The notes: generated by a model from the sequence alone, not told the origin. 64,000 bases of DNA from Gimesia aquarii (GCF_007748175.1 NZ_CP037422.1:1714528-1778527); one strand, 5' to 3'. Numbered from the stretch's first letter, positions 45,873 through 55,460 are shown. Program-made: numbers and translations.

Positions 45873-47018
45873 ATGAATTTAAATCAAAACGAACAGGAAC
45901 AGTTAGAAGTCATTACCCGCAAAGTAGAAGCCGGAGAACGAATCAGCTTCGATGAAGGGGTTTTTCTGGATGAGAAAGTGGATATTCTCACGCTGGGGCA
46001 ACTCGCCAATCAGGTTCGCGAACGTAAGAACGGCAACTTTGCATTTTATAATACGAACATACATTTGAATCCCACAAATGTATGTGTCTATCGCTGTAAG
46101 TTCTGTGCATTCCGGTCCGATCTGAAATCACCCCGAGGTTACACGTTCACAGACGAGATGATTCGCGAGCGTGTTCAGGAAGCACGGGCTACTGGAGCCA
46201 CTGAAATTCACGTCGTCGGCGGATTACATCATCAGAAAAAATTTGACTGGTATTTAAATGTGGTACGAGTGATTCGAGAAGAATATCCGGAACTGCATAT
46301 CAAAGCCTGGACTCCCGTGGAAATCAACTGGTTTAGTTTTTTGACAAAAAAGCCAACACGCTGGGTTTTAGAGCAAATGATGGAAGCAGGGCTTTCCAGT
46401 ATGCCCGGAGGCGGGGCTGAAATTTTCCATCCTGAAATCCGCGAACAAATTTGTGAGCACAAAGCTGATGCCGAAAGTTGGCTGAACATTCATCGCGAAG
46501 CACATAGTCTCGGTTTAAGAAGCAATGCCACGATTCTATACGGCCACTACGAGCAAGCCAGACACCGCATTGACCACTTGTGCCGCCTTAGAGACTTGCA
46601 GGATGAAACAGGAGGCTTTCAGACTTTTATTCCTTTGGCCTTCCATCCTGAAAATACAGGCATGTCAGAAATCCGAAAAGCTTCCGGCATGATGGATCTC
46701 AAAGTCGTTGCGCTGTCGCGAATCATGCTGGACAATTTTGACCACATCAAAGCCTACTGGATTATGTTAGGCGAGAAAACCGCACAAACAGCATTGAGTT
46801 TTGGAGCAGACGATCTGGACGGCACTGTTGTCCATGAACTGATTTATCACGATGCCGGCGCCAAAACACCAGAAGGCCTGACTGTAGAACAACTACACCG
46901 ACTGATTGAAGAGGCCGGTCGGATTCCCGTCGAACGTGATACACTTTATCGACACGTTGTGAGGGAGGGAGCAACCTGGAGTGTGGGAGAACCCATCCTG
47001 ACTTCCGCCGCTTCCTAA
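45873..47018 (+). CDS. mqnE: Aminofutalosine synthase (radical SAM)
   Basis: MqnE is a radical SAM enzyme that joins the carboxyvinyl unit to form 6-amino-6-deoxyfutalosine, early in the futalosine menaquinone pathway. The cluster motif is CVYRCKFC at residues ~71-78 (CxxxCxxC). SMPGGGAEIFHPEIREQIC, ILYGHYEQARHRIDHL and FIPLAFHPENTGM distinguish MqnE-type from MqnC-type proteins. The length of 381 residues is usual. It is 121 bases downstream of the UbiA-type gene. The other mqn genes (A, C and D) are not in this window. Confidence 0.93.
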   Translation: MNLNQNEQEQLEVITRKVEAGERISFDEGVFLDEKVDILTLGQLANQVRERKNGNFAFYNTNIHLNPTNVCVYRCKFCAFRSDLKSPRGYTFTDEMIRERVQEARATGATEIHVVGGLHHQKKFDWYLNVVRVIREEYPELHIKAWTPVEINWFSFLTKKPTRWVLEQMMEAGLSSMPGGGAEIFHPEIREQICEHKADAESWLNIHREAHSLGLRSNATILYGHYEQARHRIDHLCRLRDLQDETGGFQTFIPLAFHPENTGMSEIRKASGMMDLKVVALSRIMLDNFDHIKAYWIMLGEKTAQTALSFGADDLDGTVVHELIYHDAGAKTPEGLTVEQLHRLIEEAGRIPVERDTLYRHVVREGATWSVGEPILTSAAS

Positions 47019-47051
47019 ACCACCACTATCAATCAGGAGAAATATTGACCT

Positions 47052-47465
47052 ATGAGTGATTCTGTCGTTTCAGATAAGGTTTGCGTTCAATCATTCGATC
47101 ACATTACGCTTGTCGTAAAAGATCTGGAAGCATCCCGCCAGTTTTATGTTGACTTTTTAGGTATGGAACACGTTCCGCGACCTGCTTTCTCTTTTGAAGG
47201 ACACTGGTTCCAAATTGGAAATCAGCAAATTCATTTGATTCTCGAACACGATCAGTCAGGCAAGGCAGGGCAACTTGACCCCGATCAAAACACACGCACG
47301 CACCATTTTGCATTTCAGGTCAATGATGCAAAACAAGCCTATGATAAGGCGGTCAGCCAGGGTATTCCCATTGTCTCGCCTCCCAAATCGCGGCCTGATG
47401 GAGCGACTCAAACATTCCTGAATGATCCTGATGGCCATATTATCGAACTCTGTTCGCTCTCCTGA
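47052..47465 (+). CDS. VOC-superfamily (glyoxalase/dioxygenase fold) protein
   Basis: A 137-residue vicinal-oxygen-chelate protein with one complete beta-alpha-beta-beta-beta pair. Metal ligands are likely His in FDHITLVVKDLEASRQFYVD, His in THHFAFQVNDA and Glu in DPDGHIIELCSL. The family covers glyoxalase I, methylmalonyl-CoA epimerase, and bleomycin or fosfomycin resistance proteins; nothing in the sequence singles out one. It begins 33 bases after mqnE, so it may share that transcript. Confidence 0.85.
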   Translation: MSDSVVSDKVCVQSFDHITLVVKDLEASRQFYVDFLGMEHVPRPAFSFEGHWFQIGNQQIHLILEHDQSGKAGQLDPDQNTRTHHFAFQVNDAKQAYDKAVSQGIPIVSPPKSRPDGATQTFLNDPDGHIIELCSLS

Positions 47466-47712
47466 GACTCATTCGTCAAACCGAATATTAGAGTTTTAAC
47501 GGTTTTTCAGGTGTTCGTTCAGCACACAACATAAAGTTTAGAAATGACTCAGGCCAAGAATCGACTGGAAATTCCCTCGATCGGTACGGTATACTAAAAC
47601 AAGGATGCAAATCAGAGTTCAATAAATCCTGTTTCAGAGAACAGAAAGAAAACAGAAGAACCGGTTGGCCTCCAGATAAATATGGTAGAGCGACAGAATA
47701 AAGTAGAGAGGA

Positions 47713-47913
47713 ATGAAAGTCTCAATGACGGATGCACCCAAGAAAATGATCATAGGCTCAATGGCCGCCTCCGGACTAGTGGCGGTACTCGCTCTGGTTG
47801 ACATGATTATTGGCATGCCCTTTCGCGGCAGTACCGTGATGGACATCATGTTCCTCATCTCTGCCGGTCTCGTATTATTTCTCTGCTGGGATGCTTGGAA
47901 AGACCTGCGTTAA
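47713..47913 (+). CDS. Small two-helix membrane protein
   Basis: A 66-residue protein with two membrane helices (MIIGSMAASGLVAVLALVDM and MDIMFLISAGLVLFLCWDA) joined by a short loop. GAGAGGA lies directly before the first ATG and a second ATG follows at 47725; either could be used. No family is recognised. A TATACT-like promoter element is present upstream, in the 250-base gap after the VOC gene. Confidence 0.55.
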   Translation: MKVSMTDAPKKMIIGSMAASGLVAVLALVDMIIGMPFRGSTVMDIMFLISAGLVLFLCWDAWKDLR

Positions 47914-47937
47914 CTTTCCCCTGACAAGGCGGATAGC

Positions 47938-49971
47938 TTAATCCAACCGATCAAGCTCCGCTTCATCGTCACCTGCTTCCGTCAGTTGATCAACTGGCTC
48001 ATCAAGCTTCGTTTCAGATAATTCTTCTTCGAGCAGGTCTGTCGCTTTCGTTTTCGAAAATGCGACCCCTTCTTCTAGTGTTCCTTCTATTCCTGTCAAA
48101 TCGGTTAGTTGCTGTAACAAATCACGAATGATCTGTTCGGCCTGTATTTTTTCTTGAAGCCAGACTTCACGTTTCTGATCCCAGGTCGCATCTCGAATCG
48201 CCAGCTTTTCTGCTTCGAAACGCAATTGTTCGCTTCTCTGTCTGATCTGCTCATCACGTTCTGCGATCCAATCTGAAACATTCTGTCGTTCCTGACGAAA
48301 TTCATCGCGGTGCCGATGAAATAACTCTTGAGAATGATCGAGTTCCTGTCGTTCTACTGACAATGATTCCCGTAATTGGCGGTAGTGCGTGGCAAGCGCC
48401 TCTCTGGCTTTTTCCAACCGTTCGCGGGCGGCATCTTCCCCTTCCGTCTGTGTTAATTGGGCCCAACCTTCTTCCAACGCCAGGCGCATTTCCAATGTTC
48501 CACGATGGGTTTCTTCCACTTCCGCTCGTAAGGTATCTAACCTCTCGCGGCGGCGTTCCAGATTTTCCGCATGGAGTGCCAGCATATCCTGTTGACGACG
48601 TAGTTCTACTTGTTGTGCTTCTCGTTCCGTTTGCCAGAGCTCGTGCTCTTCTGTCATTCTCTGTTTCTGGGTCTGCTCATAACGTTCGACCGAGCGACGA
48701 AGTTCGATGTGCAAAGCCCGCTCTTTTTCAAGGGACTGCTCACGCTGTTGCAACAAATCACGAAACCGATCAAGCTGCTTCATTCTTAAGATATGAATCC
48801 GCTCGTTCTGTTCGTGTTGCTGTTGTTGAACTTGCTGTTGGCGCTGGAAATCATGCTGATCCTGTTCAATCTGACTTCGCAAACGTAACAAATGATTTTC
48901 CTGAAACTTAATTCGGTTTTCGATTAGAGTTCGTTTTTGTTCGAAAGCATCTTCACGTGAAGCGTATTCGCGCTGCAGATCTTCACGTTGTATTTTGAGT
49001 TGGTGCTCAATTTCTTCTGAACGAATCACAAAATCTCTTTTGCGTGACTCCAGTTCCGCTTCATCAGTCTGTTTTTGTGATTGCCATTCTGCCTGTAATG
49101 TTTTCTGCTCAAGCTCAAATTTCTCTTTTCGAGAAGCTAATTCTGTTTCGACTTTTTTTATCGTCTGCTCATGAAATTCTCGCTCTTTTTTCAGGTGATC
49201 CAGTTCAGTCTGTTTCACTCCCTGCCACTCATCTCGATCCCGATCTAAATCGCTACGCTGACTGGATAGTGTTTCGAGAACCTGTTCATGAATGCGATTG
49301 CGTTCATTAATCAAATCCAGCCGATCACGCTCCAAACTTTCTCTTTGCTGCGCAAACTCCATCAGGATCTGGTCACGCATTTCTGAACGTTCCTGTTCCA
49401 GGATATCCTGAGACTCGAAGAGCTTTTCCTGTTCATGTTGCAAGGTTTTGGCCAGTTTTTCACATTCGACAGCTTTACGAATCAATTCCGTTTCTTTGTC
49501 GCGGATACTTGCTTCACGCTCGTCATATTGTTCTTCAATCTGGCTGATCCACATGCGAATCTTGCGACGCTCATTGTCGATTTCTCCTAATTGAGTATTA
49601 AGAGTCTGTTCGCGCCGATTGATTTCCACAAACTGTGATTTTAGATAGTTAGCGATGTCACCAGCTTGCGATAACAGCTCGGCCCCCGTCAGAGAAGCAC
49701 CTGCTTCTTCTGCCCCTGCACTCTGTAAGTTCTGAGCGGTCGCTGCATAGGCAAAACTTTTTTCCAGTTCGGCTTGTTTCTGATCGCTGAAAAAAGAAGT
49801 CGCTTCTACCTTATCAGATTCAGCCGATGAATGGGGCTGATCCGCCCGACGTTCAACTCCGCCTGGACCAGGCAATGGAAGCGAATCTGCTTGCTCATGG
49901 CTCGTTGATTTGAACCCAGCAAAGGGAGGGGGAGACTGTGGTTTCTGGTCAGACTTGGCACCATCACTCAT
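47938..49971 (-). CDS. Long coiled-coil protein of unknown function
   Basis: A 677-residue protein, mostly one long coiled coil from about residue 110 to 620, rich in Glu, Gln, Arg and Leu, with many heptad stretches (ESLERDRLDLINERNRIHEQ, EHQLKIQREDLQREYASRED). The first ~100 residues are low-complexity and acidic at the end; the last ~50 residues are acidic. AAAGGA lies eight bases before the ATG. Such proteins may act as cytoskeletal or scaffold elements, for example in cell-shape maintenance, but composition alone cannot tell. Confidence 0.75.
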   Translation of the reverse strand: MSDGAKSDQKPQSPPPFAGFKSTSHEQADSLPLPGPGGVERRADQPHSSAESDKVEATSFFSDQKQAELEKSFAYAATAQNLQSAGAEEAGASLTGAELLSQAGDIANYLKSQFVEINRREQTLNTQLGEIDNERRKIRMWISQIEEQYDEREASIRDKETELIRKAVECEKLAKTLQHEQEKLFESQDILEQERSEMRDQILMEFAQQRESLERDRLDLINERNRIHEQVLETLSSQRSDLDRDRDEWQGVKQTELDHLKKEREFHEQTIKKVETELASRKEKFELEQKTLQAEWQSQKQTDEAELESRKRDFVIRSEEIEHQLKIQREDLQREYASREDAFEQKRTLIENRIKFQENHLLRLRSQIEQDQHDFQRQQQVQQQQHEQNERIHILRMKQLDRFRDLLQQREQSLEKERALHIELRRSVERYEQTQKQRMTEEHELWQTEREAQQVELRRQQDMLALHAENLERRRERLDTLRAEVEETHRGTLEMRLALEEGWAQLTQTEGEDAARERLEKAREALATHYRQLRESLSVERQELDHSQELFHRHRDEFRQERQNVSDWIAERDEQIRQRSEQLRFEAEKLAIRDATWDQKREVWLQEKIQAEQIIRDLLQQLTDLTGIEGTLEEGVAFSKTKATDLLEEELSETKLDEPVDQLTEAGDDEAELDRLD

Positions 49972-50087
49972 GCCGGGATTCCTTTCCCAAACGGCGTTTC
50001 ACCCTATAACCCTATCAAGTTCAAAGTACAGAAATCCGTTTCTTATCAATCACTTTGAACAGTCGGTAACGCAAATCAGTAAAACGA

Positions 50088-50129
50088 CAAAAAGGGCAGA
50101 AGAGGATAAAGTTACCATCCTCTCTGCCC
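50088..50129 (-). terminator. Rho-independent terminator after trxA
   Basis: On the minus strand GGGCAGAGAGGAT pairs with ATCCTCTTCTGCCC, with one mismatch and a nine-base loop, followed by TTTTTGT. It begins about 35 bases past the thioredoxin stop. Confidence 0.8.
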
Positions 50130-50162
50130 ACTATGAAATAATACCGCAGGTTTCCACTACGA

Positions 50163-50489
50163 TTATATTTGGCTATCCAATGAAGTCGCAAATCGATCTT
50201 TGGGAGTCACACCTACGAACGTTTCAACCACTTCACCATTTTTATAAAGTTTAACAGTAGGAATCGCACTGATGTTGCTTGAAGAAGCGATGCCTGGATT
50301 TTCATCTGTATTCAGTTTTCCAACGCGAATACGACCTGAGTAATCATTGGCGATTTCTTCAATGGTTGGCATCATCATCTTGCAAGGACCACACCAAGGC
50401 GCCCAGAAATCTACTAATACAGGTTCAGATGCTTCCAAAACTTCAGACTGGAAGTTTGCATCAGTAAATTCCAATACATTTTCAGCCAT
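50163..50489 (-). CDS. trxA: Thioredoxin
   Basis: A 108-residue classical thioredoxin that reduces protein disulfides in the cytoplasm. The active site WCGPC lies at residues ~32-36 in VDFWAPWCGPCKMM, with FPTVKLY-type strand AIPTVKLYKNGEVVETFVG carrying the cis-proline. Length and motif spacing are normal and there is no signal peptide. GGAG precedes the start. It is transcribed alone, ending in a clear terminator. Confidence 0.96.
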   Translation of the reverse strand: MAENVLEFTDANFQSEVLEASEPVLVDFWAPWCGPCKMMMPTIEEIANDYSGRIRVGKLNTDENPGIASSSNISAIPTVKLYKNGEVVETFVGVTPKDRFATSLDSQI

Positions 50490-50874
50490 TACTGGTTGTC
50501 TCCATTACAATTGAATTCGATTAATATTTAAACTTGAAGTAGAGAAATATACTTCGAGTGCCCAGATTTTGACATCGTCTCTAAATGGGGAGATCGCTCT
50601 AACCCCAAAGAAATACAAGAAAAACTTGGATTTACTTCGTCCTGTATTTCAAGAGAATTATAGAGATCCTCTATTTTGTGTCAATGCTCTCTCAGAAGAT
50701 GTAATCGACAAAAGTTCTTATCAAATAAGGGATTGCGCCACGAAGATTGACTCAAGCCCGATTTTTTTTAAGCTCGACAAATCATTACACTTCCGACAAA
50801 ATAGAGTGATCTGTCAATTGTCATAATTGATTTCTATAAAACAACTTAATGAATCAAAAGTAAGAGGGTGAATC
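50490..50874. other. Intergenic region between divergent genes
   Basis: About 385 bases between trxA and the OB-fold-like membrane protein. An 85-codon frame at 50569-50826 lacks a start context, motif or signal and is not called. Promoters of both flanking genes should lie here. Confidence 0.4.
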
Positions 50875-51768
50875 ATGCAGTCTTATCTCAAAATCCTGAT
50901 TTTGACCGGACTTGTTGGAACGTTCCCCCCCTTATTTGTGATTGCTCAAGAAACAGCCACGGATCCATTTAAGCCGTTCCCGGATCAACTCGCCCCTTCT
51001 TTGTTTAACGAAGTTCAGGATCGTGACTTTCGAGGCATCATTCCCGAAGAAAAAGCATTGTATTACTACGTGCTTAAGCATCTGCGCGAAACCAGTTTGA
51101 AAGATCAAAAACTGGCTGCAGAATTTAATCTACAACAAAGACGGGCAGAACTGAAAACCTTTCAAGAACATCCTGAACTCACACTGCCACTATTTCGAGA
51201 TATCTTCAAAAACAGCAGTCGTTATAAAGGCAGATTGGTCACTCTGAAGGGCCGGGTTCGTAAATTGATGCATTATCCGGCAGAAAAAAATGAGTATGGT
51301 ATTCAGACGCTTTATGAAGCCTGGCTGTTTACCGACGACTCCCAACAGAATCCGACAGTAGTGGTTTGCACAGAAGTACCAGAGGCATTACAAAATGGTC
51401 TGCCAGCAGGCACTGATGTAATCGATAATGTAACGGTGACTGGCTACCTCTTTAAAATGTATGCCTATAATGCACAAGACACGACGCGAGTCGCTCCCTT
51501 AATTTTAGCAAGGCAACTAGAATGGTCTCCTGCAATCACCGATGAAAAAGGGAGCCAGGCGTTTTTGCAACTCATGGCTGGTGCTTTTATCATCCTCATA
51601 GCGGGAGTTGCGATTGTGATGTGGAAAACAATGCAAAAAGATAAGCAGTTCAAAGAAAAACGTTTACAGGCAAATCAGGACCAGGTTAGTTTTGACCGGC
51701 TTGAATCACAATCGGAACCTTCAAAAGCAGAATCAAATCCGGAATCAAAGTCCGATCATCAAAGTTAA
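50875..51768 (+). CDS. Exported single-pass protein with OB-like domain
   Basis: A 297-residue protein with a signal peptide (ILTGLVGTFPPLFVIA) and a second membrane helix near the C-terminus (LMAGAFIILIAGVAIVMW, about residues 225-245), leaving a Lys/Ser-rich cytoplasmic tail. The region between (about residues 105-215: YKGRLVTLKGRVRKLMHYPA, NVTVTGYLFKMYAYNAQDT) looks like an OB-fold. I do not recognise the family. It lies 37 bases upstream of purN, on the same strand, and may be cotranscribed by position only. Confidence 0.6.
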   Translation: MQSYLKILILTGLVGTFPPLFVIAQETATDPFKPFPDQLAPSLFNEVQDRDFRGIIPEEKALYYYVLKHLRETSLKDQKLAAEFNLQQRRAELKTFQEHPELTLPLFRDIFKNSSRYKGRLVTLKGRVRKLMHYPAEKNEYGIQTLYEAWLFTDDSQQNPTVVVCTEVPEALQNGLPAGTDVIDNVTVTGYLFKMYAYNAQDTTRVAPLILARQLEWSPAITDEKGSQAFLQLMAGAFIILIAGVAIVMWKTMQKDKQFKEKRLQANQDQVSFDRLESQSEPSKAESNPESKSDHQS

Positions 51769-51805
51769 AATGAATCTTACTATTTAAGAGTATTGTATCA
51801 CAAAC

Positions 51806-52459
51806 ATGAACGCGGATCGCACTCTGTCTCCCATCCTGAATCGCCCCTTGAAACTGGTAGTATTAATTTCCGGTGGTGGAACAACCCTGACCAATTTTCT
51901 CGAAAAAGAGGCTGCTGGCGAACTCAAAATTGAAATTCCTTTAGTCATTGCCAGTCGTCCCGACTGTGGTGGCGTTGACAAAGCGAAAGCCGCGGGTCTT
52001 CGCTGTGAAGTGATCTGTCGACGTGACTACAAAAACATTCATGATTTTAGCGAAGCAATTTTTGATCTTTGTCGCAGTGCAGAAGTTGATCTGGTCACAC
52101 TCGCTGGCTGGCTGGCTCTGATTCATATTCCCGATGATTTCCAATACAAAGTTATGAATATTCACCCGGCACTCATTCCCGCATTTTGCGGTAAGGGTTA
52201 TTACGGCCATAAAGTTCATGAAGCTGTCGTCGAACGCGGAGTCAAAGTCAGTGGTTGCACCGTTCACTTTGCCGATAACGAATACGATCATGGTCCCATC
52301 ATCGGCCAGTCAGCGGTTCCCGTCAAAGGCACTGACACACCAGACCAGGTAGCAGCCAATGTGTTCCAGTCTGAATGTGAACTCTACCCCCGCATGATTC
52401 GACTCTTCGCTGCCGGGAAAATCAAAATTGTTGAGCGGCGTGTTGTCATCGAAGAGTAA
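51806..52459 (+). CDS. purN: Phosphoribosylglycinamide formyltransferase
   Basis: PurN transfers a formyl group from 10-formyl-THF to GAR, the third step of purine synthesis. SGGGTTLTNFLEK is the substrate phosphate-binding segment. VMNIHPALIPAFCGKGYYG holds the catalytic Asn118 and His120. Asp161 in NEYDHGPIIGQ completes the site. The length of 217 residues is normal. ATG 51806 is the best start. PurB is at the left edge of this window, far from it, so the purine genes are not clustered here. Confidence 0.92.
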   Translation: MNADRTLSPILNRPLKLVVLISGGGTTLTNFLEKEAAGELKIEIPLVIASRPDCGGVDKAKAAGLRCEVICRRDYKNIHDFSEAIFDLCRSAEVDLVTLAGWLALIHIPDDFQYKVMNIHPALIPAFCGKGYYGHKVHEAVVERGVKVSGCTVHFADNEYDHGPIIGQSAVPVKGTDTPDQVAANVFQSECELYPRMIRLFAAGKIKIVERRVVIEE

Positions 52460-52515
52460 GTCAACCACATGTGATCTGATTGCTCCCACAACAATTCAGG
52501 TTCAACAAGATCCTC

Positions 52516-53868
52516 TCAAATCGACTGACTTCCCGGTGGTGGATTAAGTGGTGAACTCGAATTCGGAGGAACCGGATCATTGGTCAGCATGACTTTATCG
52601 TACAATTCAGGCGGGAGAACGCGAAGCACTGTGAAGAGCCCTTTGACACCATGAAACCAACCCTCGCGCATCCCCTGTGTTTCGCGGCGACTTGTTAGTT
52701 TATGCAAGTCTTCCTTCGTCCACTTCGCGCTGGACATCATCTGTGGATATCCGGGAACATCAAAACCGGGATCATTTTTCTTTTTACGAATGATTGGACC
52801 TACCTGGGAAACCATGTGGTTCATCATATGGTGGAACATGTGACAATGTAGTACCCAGTCGCCCGGATTGTTGGCGATGAATTCCACATCCCGTGACTGT
52901 GCCACACCAAGGATGACAGTATTGCCGGGCACCCAGGCCGAATCAGGTATGCGGCCGCCCTCTGTTCCTGTCACCCAGTAAGTGTGGCCGTGCAGGTGCA
53001 TCGGATGCTGGTGTAACGTGCTAAAGTTCATAAATCGAATACGCACACGTTCCCCTAACTTGCATACTAGAGGTGTTGTATAAGGTCCGCACCGCCCGTT
53101 GATCGTGACAAAGTTCCAGTCCATCGACTGAGTGTCGGGAATCTCTGCGTTAGGCAACATAGAGAATTGTTGGGTGACCAGTACAAAATCACGGTCCACC
53201 ACTGGTTCGTAGGCAACCTTGGGATGAATGACGAAAGGAACAACCATGCCAATGGCTTCCTGCATCGCGACATGGGGATGTAAAAAGCAGCTGCCCTCCT
53301 GGTGCACGTCATATTCATACACAAATGTTTGACCGGGCTTGACTAAATTTTGCGTCACCGCCGGAATGCCATCCATATAAACCGGTAATTCGAGGCCATG
53401 CGAATGCAGCGTGGTTGGTTCCGGCAAATCGTTGCGAAATACAATTCGCACTCGCTCGCCTTGGTACAATTCCAATACAGGCCCTGGAAATTGACCATTA
53501 TATCCATAGGCATCCATCCAGATACCAGGTAACAATTCGCGACGCACAGGAGTTGCCTGCAGGTGAAACTCCCTAACACCATTTACGATTTTACCACTCT
53601 GCTTTTCCAAGTCAGGTGCAGTGACTCTGACAGGCGGGAGCCCTGATTTTCGAAGCCCGGGTACCAGCTTGCCACGATCAGTCGGACTACCAACTGGGCC
53701 ACCTCGACCGGGGTGCGTACGAGGAAATTCTCCACCTTGACCATTGTATTCATCAGAATGAGAGACCCCTTCAGGCTGTTGCCCCATGACCGAACCCGCG
53801 GCGAATAGTCCAGCTGTGGCTGCCGCTCCTTGCACAAGAAAGTCTCTGCGATCTTTGGGAGTGCCCAT
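52516..53868 (-). CDS. Tat-exported multicopper oxidase
   Basis: A laccase-type multicopper oxidase. The N-terminus has a twin-arginine signal (PKDRRDFLVQGAAATAGLFA), so it is exported folded. Copper-binding motifs are visible: HSHGLELPVYM, CFLHPHVAMQEAIGM, HQHPMHLHGHTYWVTG and LHCHMFHHMMNHM, covering the T1 and T2/T3 centres. The start is put at ATG 53868 with AAAGG eight bases upstream; an in-frame ATG at 53883 would add a short extension. It follows the TolC-like gene with about 70 bases between, on the same strand. Together they suggest copper or metal-stress handling (inference). Confidence 0.88.
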   Translation of the reverse strand: MGTPKDRRDFLVQGAAATAGLFAAGSVMGQQPEGVSHSDEYNGQGGEFPRTHPGRGGPVGSPTDRGKLVPGLRKSGLPPVRVTAPDLEKQSGKIVNGVREFHLQATPVRRELLPGIWMDAYGYNGQFPGPVLELYQGERVRIVFRNDLPEPTTLHSHGLELPVYMDGIPAVTQNLVKPGQTFVYEYDVHQEGSCFLHPHVAMQEAIGMVVPFVIHPKVAYEPVVDRDFVLVTQQFSMLPNAEIPDTQSMDWNFVTINGRCGPYTTPLVCKLGERVRIRFMNFSTLHQHPMHLHGHTYWVTGTEGGRIPDSAWVPGNTVILGVAQSRDVEFIANNPGDWVLHCHMFHHMMNHMVSQVGPIIRKKKNDPGFDVPGYPQMMSSAKWTKEDLHKLTSRRETQGMREGWFHGVKGLFTVLRVLPPELYDKVMLTNDPVPPNSSSPLNPPPGSQSI

Positions 53869-53939
53869 AAGAAGGCCTTTCATCAAATAACGAATCGTTG
53901 TGTTGTTGAGAGTTTGATTCTTGTTAATAAAATTTATGG

Positions 53940-55460
53940 TTACCGTGGCTTGGGAACGGAGTTGATATGACCACCGCTCAGCGGTGCTGGAGGTTCGGTT
54001 AACCCACCCGTCAATAACATCCCGCGAATAGAGATATCCGTTTCACGGTACGCTAACAATGCGTCAATGTACTGAGCCTGCAAATCAAGATAGTTTTTTT
54101 GTGCCATGAGCACTTGGGGCCAGGTAGCTCGCCGCATGATGTAACTTTTGTGCAACAGTTCATAAACCTGTTTGGCCTTCGGCAACATCTCACTCTGGTA
54201 AGCCTGAATGTGTTGCCAGTTGGTCTGATAATTTCGATATTGATCAGCAAGCTTGACACTCAAAGTTAACTCCAGCCGCTTCACGTCAGCCCTTGATCGG
54301 TTGAGATCGGCCATTGCCTGGTCAATAGTACCACTGTTATCGTCGAAAATGGGAAGAGGAACACCGGCAGTCACCCCCGCGACAGAATTATCCGTTTCAA
54401 AATTGTGACCAAAATCCACATTGACCAGAATATTGGGAATCGGCTGAACCCGTTCTCGCTCCACCGTGATCTCGTCATGGCAAACTTTTTCCCAAGCTGC
54501 CACCAATTCAGGACTATTTTGCAAAAGATGATGAAACGCTGATTCCCAATCTAACTTTTCTTCAGTTGGTTCAAGAGTACCATGTAACGTGGTACGAGAT
54601 AATTCAGGCGTGCCTACCATCGCAACCAGATTTCGCCACGCTTGCTCAAGATCATTCTCGGCCGTTTGCAAGTTCAGTTGATTCTGTCGCAAGTTGATTT
54701 CTGATTGCAGAAGACCCGGCGTATTTGTTTGTCCGAGATTCAGCATCTCTTTATGAGTTTGGACATTATCTTTTGCATTCGCAACCAGTTGCTTTTGAAC
54801 TTCCACAAGCTGCTGTGCCGCCAGTGTCTTGTAGAAATGCATGCGAACGTCGTTCAACACGCGATCATATTGAGCAGACCGATTCGTTTCTGCAATCCGT
54901 GCTGCCTGCGACCATTTCGCACGACTCAGTTGCAATTTACCGCCCGTCACAAACTCTTGTGAAACGTAACCACCCTGTAATTCGCCAGCAGTGCCTGCAA
55001 TACCAATTTGATCACTGGCATATCCCACTACGGGATTCGGATAGAGACCTGCCTGGTAAGCAGAACCAGAGGCTGCATCAACCTGTGCCATCGCCTGGAC
55101 TAAAGTAGGATTGTTGGACAACGCCATTTCTTCCAGCGTTTCTAACGTCAACCCCATAGATTGTTCGTTGTCAACTTCATCAGGCGCAGGCAGAAGGAGG
55201 GATTCTGATGGCTCAATAGGCGTGGCAAGCTGTTGATCATGGGCTACCTGCCGTGTCATTGACTGGGAAACGTTTTTAGCAGGCTCTGAGAAAGTATCAT
55301 CGTCTAGCGCGAGAACATAGGGAGGCTCTTCTAGCTCTGAAGCGCGGCTCACACCCGGTTTCGCGCTCTTCAGTTTTGAGAGATGACGCTCCGGTCCAGT
55401 GGCACAACCACTCACCATAACCATTGCAATTGATACGGCAATTTGAATAGCTCGTTTCAC
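53940..55460 (-). CDS. TolC-family outer-membrane efflux lipoprotein
   Basis: A 506-residue outer-membrane efflux channel of the OEP/TolC family. The signal peptide ends in a lipobox (VSIAMVMVSGCATGP). Two repeats of the channel-forming OEP domain are visible, for example LAAQQLVEVQKQLVANAKD and RSRADVKRLELTLSVKLADQ. This is closer to NodT/CusC-type lipoproteins than to TolC itself. GGGAGGA lies five bases before the GTG start. It is the first gene in a unit with the multicopper oxidase. No inner-membrane RND pump or membrane-fusion protein is adjacent. Confidence 0.87.
   Translation of the reverse strand: MKRAIQIAVSIAMVMVSGCATGPERHLSKLKSAKPGVSRASELEEPPYVLALDDDTFSEPAKNVSQSMTRQVAHDQQLATPIEPSESLLLPAPDEVDNEQSMGLTLETLEEMALSNNPTLVQAMAQVDAASGSAYQAGLYPNPVVGYASDQIGIAGTAGELQGGYVSQEFVTGGKLQLSRAKWSQAARIAETNRSAQYDRVLNDVRMHFYKTLAAQQLVEVQKQLVANAKDNVQTHKEMLNLGQTNTPGLLQSEINLRQNQLNLQTAENDLEQAWRNLVAMVGTPELSRTTLHGTLEPTEEKLDWESAFHHLLQNSPELVAAWEKVCHDEITVERERVQPIPNILVNVDFGHNFETDNSVAGVTAGVPLPIFDDNSGTIDQAMADLNRSRADVKRLELTLSVKLADQYRNYQTNWQHIQAYQSEMLPKAKQVYELLHKSYIMRRATWPQVLMAQKNYLDLQAQYIDALLAYRETDISIRGMLLTGGLTEPPAPLSGGHINSVPKPR

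Noticed and set aside
50569-50826. 85-codon frame between trxA and the OB-like protein gene
   Set aside because: No ribosome site, no recognisable motif and no signal or membrane segment.
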